64,000 bases of DNA. It comes from Bdellovibrionales bacterium. GTDB taxonomy: Bacteria > Bdellovibrionota > UBA1018. Position numbers and translations under genes: made by a program. Positions 1 to 8,121 of the stretch are shown piece after piece. Position 1 is the stretch's first letter, and each line of letters starts with the position of its first letter. The notes under the pieces were generated by a model, which did no database searches, was not told the DNA's origin, and saw nothing but the letters and a program-made list of their open reading frames with translations. The stretch covers positions 1-64,000 of the forward strand of contig CANCQK010000016.1 in assembly GCA_947380295.1 (NCBI GenBank), in the 5' to 3' direction.

Positions 1-126
1 GTGCTGCTGCTGGTACTTGTGCTGCTGCTGGTACTTGTGCTGCTGCTGGTACTTGTGCTGCTGCTGGTACTTGTGCTGCTGCTGGTACTTGTGCTGCTGC
101 TGGTACTTGTGCTGCTGCTGGTACTT
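1..126 (-). repeat. 18-bp tandem repeat, at least 7 copies, coding AAAQVP
   Basis: Seven consecutive copies of an 18-bp unit (plus-strand unit GTGCTGCTGCTGGTACTT) start at base 1 and end at 126. The window cuts the array, so the true number is unknown. On the minus strand each unit encodes the hexapeptide AAAQVP in frame, so copy changes alter protein length without a frameshift. The seven copies look identical at DNA level, which fits recent slippage. Confidence 0.95.
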
Positions 127-1360
127 GTGCTGCTGCCGGTGCTGCTCCGTCCCCAGTAGTTGCTGCTGCCTGTGCCGCATTACCACCGCTAGCTTTGCGG
201 GCTCGAGAATCTCTATAAGCTCCTTGAATCAGACGTGCTGCTCTATCTACTCCATCTGCTGCTGCCGCTGCCGGTGCTGCTCCGTCCCCAGTAGTTGCTG
301 CTGCTTGTGCCGCATTACCACCGCTAGCTTTGCGGGCTCGAGAATCTCTATAAGCTCCTTGAATCAGACGTGCTGCTCTATCTGCTCCATCTGCTGCTGC
401 CGGTGCCGGTGCTGCTCCGTCCCCAGTAGTTGCTGTTCCGTCCCTGTTACCTGCCACTGCTGCTACTGGTGCTGCTACTGGTGCTGCCCAACCTCCTCGA
501 GAGTCTCTAAAAGATCGTTCAATTAGAGTTGCTGCTGGTGCTGCTCCTAGAGATGGTGCTCGTGCTCCGCCCCCTGCTGATGCCGTCCCTGCTACTGGAG
601 CTGCTACTGCTGGTATTCCTCCAGCTCCGACCCCAACGGTTCCATCAATGGTTACTCCGCTCCTAAAAATTACTACCGGTGGTGCATCTGGGGCTGGTGC
701 CGTTACTCCCGTTCTCGCTTGAATCTTATATCCAGCGTTCCTTGATTTGAGACTGTGCTCTTGTGCTTTTGTCGAAAAATCGTCTGCTCTTTTGGTATCT
801 CCCTGTTCCCGAGCAGCCTGCGCTTTTGCCTCGTAGCTTGCAGCTTTAGCGTCATGATAGTTTTGGCGGCTCCGATCGCGCATATTCATTACCCCATTGC
901 CGATGAATTTTCCGCCATTAACAACCCCTCTCCCAACCGCGCCCACTCCAACAACAACCGCGCCGACGGGAGCAGCAACAACTGTTGCTGCAGTGCCCCC
1001 CACCTTAATGAGTGCTCCAGCAGTTCCTGCAGCAACGCCGGCGGTGGCTCCTACACTTGCACCCGCCCTACCTAGTTGATCCCCTCCAGCACGCGCGCGA
1101 CTAAAGGGAGCAGTCACTGCGTTCAACACATTTCGAGGCTTGGTAGCCTCTTTGAATCGCTTATAAAGACTTTTATTAGCAGGAGCGCCGACTTGCGCCG
1201 CGTTACCTGCTCCTGCATACTGCGGCAAACTTAGATTCAGGGCAAGCACAGTGACCAGCACAGGTACTGCGCCTGCTCGAGCAGAGCCTCTTCCGTGCCT
1301 CAAAACTTCCATTTCGGTAGCTTTACCTTTTAGGTTTTGCTTATTTTTAGGGCGCTTCAT
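1..1360 (-). CDS. Secreted Ala/Gly/Pro-rich repeat protein with IQ-like motifs (3' end outside window)
   Basis: The minus strand is open from an ATG at 1360 to the window edge, about 453 codons with no stop. Upstream lies a purine-rich AGAGAG element. Residues 1-30 are basic, 31-50 hydrophobic and end in AGA, which looks like a long signal peptide. Residues 101-147 form a Gly/Ala/Val stretch like a glycine-zipper membrane segment, and 160-205 are charged and probably helical. Two exact 45-residue repeats follow, with RLIQGAYRDSRARK at about 331 and 376. These match the IQ consensus IQxxxR(x4)R. A degenerate copy, LIERSFRDSRGG, lies near 279. The end is a run of AAAQVP hexapeptides. I recognise no family; the function is unknown. 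Plus-strand Cys-rich reading frames here are shadows of the repeats. Confidence 0.75.
   Translation of the reverse strand, partial: MKRPKNKQNLKGKATEMEVLRHGRGSARAGAVPVLVTVLALNLSLPQYAGAGNAAQVGAPANKSLYKRFKEATKPRNVLNAVTAPFSRARAGGDQLGRAGASVGATAGVAAGTAGALIKVGGTAATVVAAPVGAVVVGVGAVGRGVVNGGKFIGNGVMNMRDRSRQNYHDAKAASYEAKAQAAREQGDTKRADDFSTKAQEHSLKSRNAGYKIQARTGVTAPAPDAPPVVIFRSGVTIDGTVGVGAGGIPAVAAPVAGTASAGGGARAPSLGAAPAATLIERSFRDSRGGWAAPVAAPVAAVAGNRDGTATTGDGAAPAPAAADGADRAARLIQGAYRDSRARKASGGNAAQAAATTGDGAAPAAAAADGVDRAARLIQGAYRDSRARKASGGNAAQAAATTGDGAAPAAAQVPAAAQVPAAAQVPAAAQVPAAAQVPAAAQVPAAAQVPAAA
136..435 (-). repeat. 135-bp tandem repeat (45 aa, IQ-motif unit), 2 full copies plus a partial
   Basis: Copies start at 136, 271 and 406, a period of exactly 135 bp. 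The third is cut after about 30 bp and turns into diverged sequence. The first two differ at only a few bases (for example GCCTGTGCCGC against GCTTGTGCCGC). Each encodes one IQ-like motif plus an Ala/Gly-rich spacer ending TTGDGAAPA. Confidence 0.92.
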
Positions 1361-1737
1361 AAGATCTCTCTCTTTTTCTTAATTTTTTCATATTCAATGA
1401 AAACCTTTGATCAGCTCATTTGAATTATGAGAAATATTTTTTAATATCTACGATATAAATATAGTTCTATTTTATAACCTCAGAAAGTGTGTATTTTTTG
1501 ACCTACCCAATCGCCGCGTTGACTCATAAAAAATGACACTCTAGATGGCTGTTGGAATTTTGAGGTAGGTCCTCGTTGACTCACAATGAGGACACCGTAT
1601 GCTTGAGTTGCTTCATCCAACAAACAAGGGAACAACGGCTCTTCACGGTTGATGGTGGGTTAATGATTGAAAGATAGGATCAGGATTCACCAAATAAAAA
1701 AGGCCGAGATCAAATTAAGATCTCAGCCTTTTTTATT
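1361..1737. other. AT-rich intergenic region between the repeat-protein gene and tRNA-Asp
   Basis: No convincing gene is seen on either strand. The part next to the repeat-protein start (1361-1500) is very AT-rich and probably holds its promoter, but no clear -35/-10 pair stands out. A hairpin lies at 1569-1593 (GTCCTC, a loop region, GAGGAC, with an internal TTG/CAA pairing). GTTGACTCA occurs twice nearby. The tRNA terminator occupies 1690-1740. Confidence 0.6.
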
Positions 1738-1740
1738 TGG
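1690..1740 (-). terminator. Rho-independent terminator after tRNA-Asp
   Basis: An inverted repeat pairs 1690-1711 with 1719-1740 (AAGGC-GAGATC against GATCTC-GCCTT, one mismatch). It is flanked by A and T runs so that it could work in both directions. It directly abuts the CCA end of tRNA-Asp, and its outer arm includes that CCA. Confidence 0.85.
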
Positions 1741-1814
1741 CGGGAGTGATGGGACTCGAACCCACGACCTTCGCCGTGACAGGGCGACGTTGTAACCAAC
1801 TCAACTACACCCCC
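1738..1814 (-). tRNA. tRNA-Asp (anticodon GUC)
   Basis: The minus strand folds into a complete 77-nt cloverleaf with encoded CCA. The acceptor stem is GGGGGUG/CACUCCC (one G-U pair), the D stem GUUG/CAAC and the anticodon stem UCGCC/GGCGA. The loop CUGUCAC gives anticodon GUC. The T arm is GUGGG-UUCGAGU-CCCAU. The discriminator base is G, as usual for tRNA-Asp. Confidence 0.96.
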
Positions 1815-1907
1815 GCTTTTTACAAGCGGGATATCTCCCAACTGTGGGAACTACAGCTATTCTATTTTGGAAGCATTGTCAACGCAGTTTGTTAGCAAAG
1901 TGATATT

Positions 1908-2834
1908 TTAACCCAATAATGGGTATTTTCGCTTGGCGTACTCGGTTGTGAGGACAGACTGCATCTCGGCTAGGACATAATCATAGATGTGCTGGAGGTT
2001 CTCCTCCTCGGTCCACTCTGAGTTCCACAGAGCTTGAGGGTCGATGGGAGGCAGGATCTTAAAATCCATCTTAGCGGGCATCGGAACAAAAATTGATAAA
2101 AAGGCGCTCGGAGCCAGTAAAAGAGGGAAAAAAGTCACCATACCGGTAGCCACGCACCACATAAAAAAGAGGGACCGAAAGGTGATAGGTACACCGTGGA
2201 GACGGAATCTTTCCTTGAGTCCCAGTTTTTCAGCAATTTCCTCGCCTCGATGAAGGATCACGTAGCTCTCATGAGCGCCGATACTCACAATCGGAACGAT
2301 CGGGACTTTAGCCTTTAGCGCTAGACGAATGAAGCCTTTACGCTGAAAGAAATCCACTTTTTTGCGTTCGGTATAAGGACGAAAAGACTCTTTCTCTCCG
2401 CCAGGATACACCAAAAGTGAGTAATCGCGATTGAGAGCCTGGTAAGCAAGCTCGGGATCCGCAGGAATGGCACCTAAGCGTGGAATGATCCAACGGAAAA
2501 ATGGGTTACTCAGTGCCACACCGTGGGCCAGTCCCAGGGCGCGGCGAGAGGTCCCAAAGCGTTTCCACCAAGCGTAGAACACCATGAGAACCTCAAAAGT
2601 CAGAAGACCATTGTGATTACCCACGAAAAGAGCTTTTTCTTCAGGGATATTCTCCCACCCGGAGATGCTGCAGCGGAAGTAGTAATCATAAAGGCCTTTG
2701 AGGAACGGCTCGATTTTTCGCGCAAAATCTCCGTCAATGCGACCCAAGTCTCGAAAAAGTCGTCTAGTCTGAGCTGTTGTTGCCATCGCCGTCTTTTGCC
2801 CCATTCTCCGGCACTCTGCTTGAGCAAGGAGCAA
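1908..2834 (-). CDS. PlsC-like lysophospholipid/glycerol acyltransferase family protein
   Basis: The 308-residue product resembles the membrane-associated glycerolipid acyltransferases that move acyl groups from acyl-CoA or acyl-ACP to lysolipids. Seen: GNHNGLLTFE near residue 72, a variant of the catalytic NH-x4-D box with a longer spacing and a Glu; LVYPGGEKES near 140, which fits the block that binds the phosphate; and a hydrophobic PIVPIVSIGAHE. The extended His box is closer to TMEM68/DGAT-like members than to classical PlsC, so the substrate is uncertain. The start is also uncertain: TTG at 2834 has no Shine-Dalgarno sequence, and ATG at 2804 or 2786 may be used. It lies 40 bp downstream of prfB on the same strand. 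Confidence 0.75.
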   Translation of the reverse strand: MLLAQAECRRMGQKTAMATTAQTRRLFRDLGRIDGDFARKIEPFLKGLYDYYFRCSISGWENIPEEKALFVGNHNGLLTFEVLMVFYAWWKRFGTSRRALGLAHGVALSNPFFRWIIPRLGAIPADPELAYQALNRDYSLLVYPGGEKESFRPYTERKKVDFFQRKGFIRLALKAKVPIVPIVSIGAHESYVILHRGEEIAEKLGLKERFRLHGVPITFRSLFFMWCVATGMVTFFPLLLAPSAFLSIFVPMPAKMDFKILPPIDPQALWNSEWTEEENLQHIYDYVLAEMQSVLTTEYAKRKYPLLG

Positions 2835-2873
2835 ATGTCAATTATCGATAGAATATCGAAATTCGGTTACCAC

Positions 2874-4041
2874 TTACACTGCGTCGTCAGCGCCACCGCG
2901 AGCCCACTCGCCAGTCATTCGACAGGAGAGATAGGCCTTAATAAACCCCTCCAGATCTCCGTCGAGCGTCTTCTCGGCTGTTGGAACTACAAAGCCAGTC
3001 CTATGATCCTTCACCATTTTATAGGGATGAAGAACGTATGAGCGAATTTGACTGCCCCACGTAATGTCTTTTTTGGCATCTTCAATGACGGCTTGTTTTT
3101 TACGCTCTTCTTCGAGGTGTCGATCATAGAGTCTCGACCGGAGCACCTTCATTGCCAAGTCTTTATTTTTAATCTGGGATCGCTCTTGTTGGCAAGCCAC
3201 CACAATTCCCGAAGGCATGTGAGTCAGACGAACAGCTGAGTCAGTCGTGTTCACGCCCTGCCCTCCTTTGCCTCCTGCGCGAAAGACGTCGACTCTCAAA
3301 TCAGCCGGATTAATGACCACTTCAAAGTCATCATCGATCTCAGGAGTGACGTAGACACTGGTAAATGAAGTGTGCCGCCTGGCGTTGGAGTCAAAGGGTG
3401 AGATCCGCACCAACCGATGAACACCCGCTTCGGACTTGAGCTGTCCGAAGGCGTAGGGACCAGTGATCGTGAGGGTTGCATTTTTGATCCCGGCTTCTTC
3501 GCCAGTCAGAGCATCAAGGAGTTCGACTTTAAAGCCCTTGTCCTGCGCCCAGCGCTGATACATCCGCAGGAGCATTTGGGCCCAGTCTTGCGACTCGGTG
3601 CCACCTGCTCCGGCGTTGATCGTCACGATCGCATTTTTAGAGTCGTTCTCCTCAGAAAGCATCTTATGGAATTCGACCGACTCAAATCGCTTCACCAAGG
3701 CGGGGATCATCTCGGAGACTTCAACAAGAGTGGCTTCGTCATTTTCTGCTTGGGCGAGTTCGTACAGAGTGGCGACGTCGTTGAGACCCCGCTCGAGCTC
3801 AAAAAACTCGTTCACTTCAGTTTCTAGGCGCGACTTTTCTTGAGTCAGGACTCGTGCTCTACGATTATCGCTCCAAAAGCTTTCTTGTTGGGACAGGTCG
3901 GTCAGCTCGTGAATTCTTCTTTGTTTGACCGCTAGGTCAAAGTGAACCTCGTAGGAAAGAGAGTTTCTCGTTCAATTCAGCCATGGCGGCGCGAATTTCG
4001 TGAGGAGCCAAAATGGAGGTACTAGAAGATTTCAAATTCAT
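2874..4041 (-). CDS. prfB: Peptide chain release factor 2, with programmed +1 frameshift
   Basis: RF2 ends translation at UGA and UAA. The body contains the SPF tripeptide in RISPFDSNARRHTSF (stop-codon recognition) and GGKGGQGVNTTDSAVR (GGQ, peptidyl-tRNA hydrolysis). It is built from two frames. The first runs from ATG 4041 through LRGSL to an in-frame TGA at 3939-3937. The second resumes at GAC 3938 and continues to the stop at 2874. The joined protein is about 388 residues. ATG 4041 overlaps the ybeY stop as ATGA, which suggests translational coupling. A later ATG at 3984 would leave only 15 residues before the shift, shorter than usual for RF2. An automated caller would miss the first 75 residues. 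Confidence 0.93.
3936..3950 (-). promoter_or_regulatory. prfB: prfB autoregulatory +1 frameshift site
   Basis: On the minus strand the site reads GAGG-TTCA-CTT-TGA-C: an internal Shine-Dalgarno-like GAGG, the slippery CTT codon, the in-frame TGA and a following C. This matches the known CUU UGA C context, in which low RF2 favours the +1 shift. The internal purine element is weaker (GAGG instead of AGGGGG) and one base further from CTT than in E. coli, so the shift may be less efficient. Confidence 0.9.
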
Positions 4042-4550
4042 ACCCTTTTATTACCTGACTGAGAGCGATCGATCAAGCCCAAGTCGCGGGATTCAAGGCG
4101 GCCCCAGTGTTTCAAAAGACGGGTCTCCCAGCGCCCCATCACCTTGGCCTCAGAAGGACCCAGTTCGTGATCAAACCCAAGGAGGTGCAAAAGTCCATGC
4201 ACCAGAAGGACATCCAGCTCAGCGGACGCCGAATGCCCCAGTCTCTTGGCTTGTGCCTTGAGCACCGGCAGTCCAATAACCAGCTCTCCTAAAACTCCCA
4301 GCGAAGGGAAAGGGTCTGGCGCCGAAAAGCTCAAAACATCCGTGGGATAAGATTTACCACGATAGTCCTGATTCAATTGCTGGATGGTCGCGCGCCCTAC
4401 GATCTTCAAATGCACAACCCAAGGCTTGGTCCGACGGAGTCGAGCAAGCCCAGGCAAACTCTGGCAAAGGTCTAGGAGTTTGATGAGGCGTATTTGAGCC
4501 TCTTCTTGAAAGTCTTGAATGGTCTTAAGTTGAGGTTTTACCTTGGGCAC
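4038..4550 (-). CDS. ybeY: Endoribonuclease YbeY (16S rRNA maturation)
   Basis: YbeY is a single-strand endoribonuclease that takes part in 16S rRNA 3' maturation and ribosome quality control. The C-terminal half holds the metal-binding signature HGLLHLLGFDHELG (HGxLHLxGxDH, three His), and RGKSYPTDVLSF is the conserved block before it. I choose GTG at 4550 because AAAGGGG sits 6 nt upstream; the longer frame to 4583 has no ribosome site and would nearly touch the divergent gene at 4604. With this start the protein has 170 residues, normal for the family. Its TGA overlaps the prfB ATG. Confidence 0.93.
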   Translation of the reverse strand: MPKVKPQLKTIQDFQEEAQIRLIKLLDLCQSLPGLARLRRTKPWVVHLKIVGRATIQQLNQDYRGKSYPTDVLSFSAPDPFPSLGVLGELVIGLPVLKAQAKRLGHSASAELDVLLVHGLLHLLGFDHELGPSEAKVMGRWETRLLKHWGRLESRDLGLIDRSQSGNKRV

Positions 4551-4603
4551 TTTGTCCCCTTTCTCTATTTCTCGCCTGTTCAATTCATGTTAGTGGTCAG
4601 GCC

Positions 4604-6079
4604 ATGACTAGTCCAGAGCCAAAGCCGTCGCCCCGTATCGAAGCATTCTCTCGTCTCATCGAAACCGTTCATCGATTGCGAGCTCCGGACGGATGCCCTT
4701 GGGACCGTGCCCAAACTCATCAGAGTTTGCGACCTTATTTGACTGAAGAGGCTTATGAGGTCATCGATGTGATCGACCAAATCCATACCGTGGAAGACCT
4801 GAAAAAGCCAACAGTGGCTAGACATTTCAAAGAAGAACTCGGTGACGTTTTAATGCAGGTCATTCTCCACTCAGAGATGACCCAAGAAGAAGGCATTTTC
4901 GATGTTTATGATGTTGCCGATGGACTGAATGAGAAACTCATCCGCCGTCATCCCCACGTATTTGGTGGGATCAAAGAAGATACTGCAGAGAATGCGGTCA
5001 AGCGCTGGGAAAAAGAAAAGCTCAAAGAAAAAAAGGGTGATATTAAGTCAAGCATTCTAGATGGAATCCCTAAGGGAATGCCTTCACTACAACGATCGAC
5101 ACGAGTCATTGAAAAGGTCACTCGCGTAGGATTTCAATGGCCAGATATGACAGGCCCCCTGGCTAAAGTCGAAGAAGAACTTCAGGAGCTTAAAGAGGAA
5201 GTCCTCGCTCTTGAGCAATTGAGCAAGCGCACAACTCAGGACCAAGGCCCTACCGAAGCTGAACTCAAAAAACGAATTGAAGCCGAATTGGGAGATCTCC
5301 TTTTTACATTGAGTAATGTCGCGCACTTAAACAAAGTCAACCCAGAGGATGCGCTCCGGGGAACTCTCTCTCGATTTGAAAAGCGGTTTCGACATGTGGA
5401 GAATCGCTTAAAGTGGCAGGGAAAAACTCCCGAGCAATCCCACCTCGAGGAAATGGATCAGTACTGGGACGAGGCTAAAAAGCTGGAGAAAATCGAAATC
5501 TGGGGACTCACAGGCGGAATTGCTTCGGGTAAATCGACCGCTGCTGAAATTTTCAAAGCAGCGGGAATCCCTGTGATTGACGCCGATCAAATCAGCCGAG
5601 AGCTCTCTCAAGCAGGAGGTGCTGCCCACGATGCGATTGTCGCTCGGTTTGGAACCGCAGATCGAACTAACCTGAGAGAGATGGTCTTTTCCGATCCGCA
5701 AGCCAAAGCAGATCTCGAGGCAATCCTGCACCCGCTCATCCAAGCCAAAAGTACGGACGAAATCCTACGTCTTTCGCCAACGCACCCACGTGTGATTTAT
5801 GAAGCGACACTTCTTGTTGAAACCGGGCGGTTTCGGGATTTCACGGGGTTAATCACTGTTGAATCCAACCCAAAAGATCAAATCACTCGACTCCTCGCAA
5901 GAACTCCAATGAGCGAAGAAATGGCACAGTCCATCATAAAATCCCAAGCTACACCTGAGCAACGCCGTGAATGGGCGAATGAAGTCATCGAAAACAACTC
6001 TGATCTAGAGTCGCTAAAAAATCAGATCCAACATCTGATTCAAAAACTAGGATGGAAGGCCCCATCTAGATCGAACTAA
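4604..6079 (+). CDS. MazG NTP pyrophosphohydrolase - dephospho-CoA kinase (CoaE) fusion
   Basis: One uninterrupted frame of 491 residues joins two enzymes. Residues 1-296 are MazG: GCPWDRAQTHQSLRPYL, the metal-binding EEAYE, and EELGDVLMQVILH, with a second MazG repeat EAELGDLLFTLSNVA near 227. MazG removes non-canonical NTPs. Residues 297-491 are CoaE, the last step of CoA synthesis: P-loop GGIASGKS at 304-311, VIDADQISRE, HPLI, and YEATLLVE where most CoaE proteins have YExPLLxE. The two parts meet almost without a linker. It is divergent from ybeY, with about 50 bp between the chosen starts. I cannot tell how common this fusion is. Confidence 0.92.
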   Translation: MTSPEPKPSPRIEAFSRLIETVHRLRAPDGCPWDRAQTHQSLRPYLTEEAYEVIDVIDQIHTVEDLKKPTVARHFKEELGDVLMQVILHSEMTQEEGIFDVYDVADGLNEKLIRRHPHVFGGIKEDTAENAVKRWEKEKLKEKKGDIKSSILDGIPKGMPSLQRSTRVIEKVTRVGFQWPDMTGPLAKVEEELQELKEEVLALEQLSKRTTQDQGPTEAELKKRIEAELGDLLFTLSNVAHLNKVNPEDALRGTLSRFEKRFRHVENRLKWQGKTPEQSHLEEMDQYWDEAKKLEKIEIWGLTGGIASGKSTAAEIFKAAGIPVIDADQISRELSQAGGAAHDAIVARFGTADRTNLREMVFSDPQAKADLEAILHPLIQAKSTDEILRLSPTHPRVIYEATLLVETGRFRDFTGLITVESNPKDQITRLLARTPMSEEMAQSIIKSQATPEQRREWANEVIENNSDLESLKNQIQHLIQKLGWKAPSRSN

Positions 6080-6151
6080 AAAGTAGACTGGGTTTAGCCG
6101 TTTACAATCGCCTCATTCGCTCTTAAACTTAAAACATTGGGGGCACCTGCA

Positions 6152-7018
6152 ATGAGTCGATGGCGAATCAGGAGATCACTGAGTGTAGCAGCAAGCTTAA
6201 TTGCCGGGGCTGGACTGCTCGCAGGCTGCAATGCCTATCAGTTTATGGACTCACCCAGCGGCGATGCCCAATATTTAGCAGCAGCCCACTCGTGCTTAGA
6301 TCAGGGCGATTACGCGTGTGCCACGCAATACTTTTTAAAGCTCTCGTCCTCAGCTAGCGACACTCAGTACGCGGAAAGGGCAATGACCAGACTTTCTCAA
6401 AGTGGGATTGAAGTGGGCACGTTTGCTTCGGCTATTTTACAGAGCGGTGCCAACCTGGGCAGGCTAATTACCCTCTTTGCAGACAGTCTGAGCTACCAGG
6501 CCTCGAGTACTCTCAGGCTTGAGCTTTTTCAAAACTACAAACTCACACTCAACATTCAAAACACCCAGGCCCAAGCAGCTCTTCGCATGATCACTGCTCT
6601 CGCTCTTTTAGCTGAGCTCTTCGCCGAGGATGCCGGAACGGCAGGAAACTATACTTCTCAAGACCTCGTCAACAACCCAAGCTCATGCCTTGCGGCAGGC
6701 GCAGCAGGATCTCTCACATCGACTGCCTGTGACATCACAGGGAAAAAATTAACCAAGGGCACAGCCCTCGCTTCAGGCGCAACCACGCTCCAGAATGCGA
6801 TCAGTACCGATTTTTCATCAGCCAATGCCACGCTTTACATGGTTCAAGCAACGCTCACCGAACTCAACGCGGCAACTCAGCTACTCGGAGGGGGTAGCAA
6901 ACTTGTCACCTCCGCGCTCTCGTTCACTTCGGTCGTCACGGGTTTTAATCTCAGCGCGGTGAGCAGTGAAAGAGGGTATCGATACTTACTACTGAATTTA
7001 GGACTGGGAAATCACTGA
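6152..7018 (+). CDS. Lipoprotein with TPR-like N-terminal repeat, unknown function
   Basis: The ATG at 6152 is preceded by GGGGG 8 nt upstream; an in-frame TTG at 6137 is less likely. Residues 1-25 are a lipoprotein signal peptide with lipobox LAGC and acylated Cys26. The next part (AAHSCLDQGDYACATQYF) looks like one tetratricopeptide unit. The rest is Ala/Thr/Ser-rich and hydrophobic. The TGA shares a base with the ATG of the following outer-membrane protein gene (TGATG), so the two are probably co-translated and may work together at the outer membrane. I recognise no named family. Confidence 0.75.
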   Translation: MSRWRIRRSLSVAASLIAGAGLLAGCNAYQFMDSPSGDAQYLAAAHSCLDQGDYACATQYFLKLSSSASDTQYAERAMTRLSQSGIEVGTFASAILQSGANLGRLITLFADSLSYQASSTLRLELFQNYKLTLNIQNTQAQAALRMITALALLAELFAEDAGTAGNYTSQDLVNNPSSCLAAGAAGSLTSTACDITGKKLTKGTALASGATTLQNAISTDFSSANATLYMVQATLTELNAATQLLGGGSKLVTSALSFTSVVTGFNLSAVSSERGYRYLLLNLGLGNH

Positions 7019-8121
7019 TGAAAAGACTAGCCAAACTCTTAACACTCTCTGGAACCCTTCTCTTTCAAAGTGCCCCCGCTCAGGCAGTTGAACCCATCAT
7101 CCGCCCATTCGTGAGCACCAGAAGCACCGGAATGGGAAGCACATTAATCACGACGGGACTTTATGAAGAGAATTTCTTCGGCAACCCAGCGCGAGTCTTA
7201 GCCAATCCACAGAGCAAGTTCACCCTGTTTGAGTTGACCGGGGAAACCAACACTAATACCCTCAGCGCACTCTCAAAGACCTCCGGGACACTAGCAAGCA
7301 TCCTCAACAGCGAAGTTGGCAAGAACCTCCACCAGCGCCTGCAAGCAGTTCTTCCAGCCTGGTACCTTGCAGCCCATGGAGACCGGAGATTCGCTATTGC
7401 TTTTGGAGTGATTGCCGGCGCCCAGAATGACTTCACGATCAGTAATAATTATGCGAGCAGCGGTGCTGCAATCGTTGATCTGACTCCAGCACTCACGTTT
7501 GGTTACAAACCCTTACAGGACGACTCGTTGTCCCTGGGAATCACGCTCCGCGGTAGCTACCGATTTTCAATTGCGAGCGGGGTCAATTTTTTAGACCTGG
7601 TCCGAAGTGATTCTACGACGCTCAGCTCACTCTCCGGCGATGGAGCTATGTATAATTTTGACCTAGGAGTCATGTATCATTTTTTACAGTTGGGACCCTG
7701 GGAATTCCACGGCGGATTGACCGGTCAAAACCTGCTAGGCGGATCATTTAATACAATTGGGCTTAAACTAGCCAAGAGTAAAAATTCACCCATTGAACAA
7801 CCCCGCAGCATTGGTACTGGAATTTCAGTAGTTCGAAAAGAATGGGGTAACTTAACGGACTCACTCTTTGCGTTCGAAGTTCGGGATGCATTGAATAATG
7901 GTGCAGGGAGTTTTTTTCGTCTTCTTCACATCGGCCTCGAAACTCACTGGAAACTCCTAGCACTCCGAACGGGGCTCAATCAGGGGTATTGGACCGCCGG
8001 GCTTGGAGTGGATTTTCACTACTTTAACCTCGATTTCGCGACCTATGGTGAGGAGTTAGGACTCAATGCTGGTCAGCAAGAGGATCGTCGCTACAACGTT
8101 AGCTTGGGAACTCACTTCTGA
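7018..8121 (+). CDS. Probable outer-membrane beta-barrel protein (PorV/TraF/FadL-like fold)
   Basis: The 367-residue product has a clean signal peptide (MKRLAKLLTLSG...APAQA, cleavage near residue 23). Next is RSTGMGSTLITTGLYEE-FFGNPA, an opening typical of PorV/UPF0164/TraF-type barrels (xGxG, then NPA). Alternating amphipathic strands follow and the chain ends in Phe, as barrel proteins do. It is coupled to the lipoprotein gene upstream. The 3' end overlaps the convergent PilZ gene by 10 bp. The family is assigned from pattern only; the substrate or partner is unknown. Confidence 0.7.
   Translation: MKRLAKLLTLSGTLLFQSAPAQAVEPIIRPFVSTRSTGMGSTLITTGLYEENFFGNPARVLANPQSKFTLFELTGETNTNTLSALSKTSGTLASILNSEVGKNLHQRLQAVLPAWYLAAHGDRRFAIAFGVIAGAQNDFTISNNYASSGAAIVDLTPALTFGYKPLQDDSLSLGITLRGSYRFSIASGVNFLDLVRSDSTTLSSLSGDGAMYNFDLGVMYHFLQLGPWEFHGGLTGQNLLGGSFNTIGLKLAKSKNSPIEQPRSIGTGISVVRKEWGNLTDSLFAFEVRDALNNGAGSFFRLLHIGLETHWKLLALRTGLNQGYWTAGLGVDFHYFNLDFATYGEELGLNAGQQEDRRYNVSLGTHF

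Noticed and set aside
1..435. Possible CRISPR array
   Set aside because: The repeats have no unique spacers, lie in a coding frame and have a period of 18 or 135 bp; no cas gene is near.
17..526. Plus-strand Cys-rich open frame with repeated WYLCCC
   Set aside because: It is the complement of the GCA/CAA/GTA repeat codons of the minus-strand gene. It has no ribosome site and an implausible composition.
755..1075. Plus-strand frames with Ser/Cys- or Pro-rich translations at 755-1079
   Set aside because: They are antisense to the Ala/Gly-rich minus-strand gene and lack ribosome sites.
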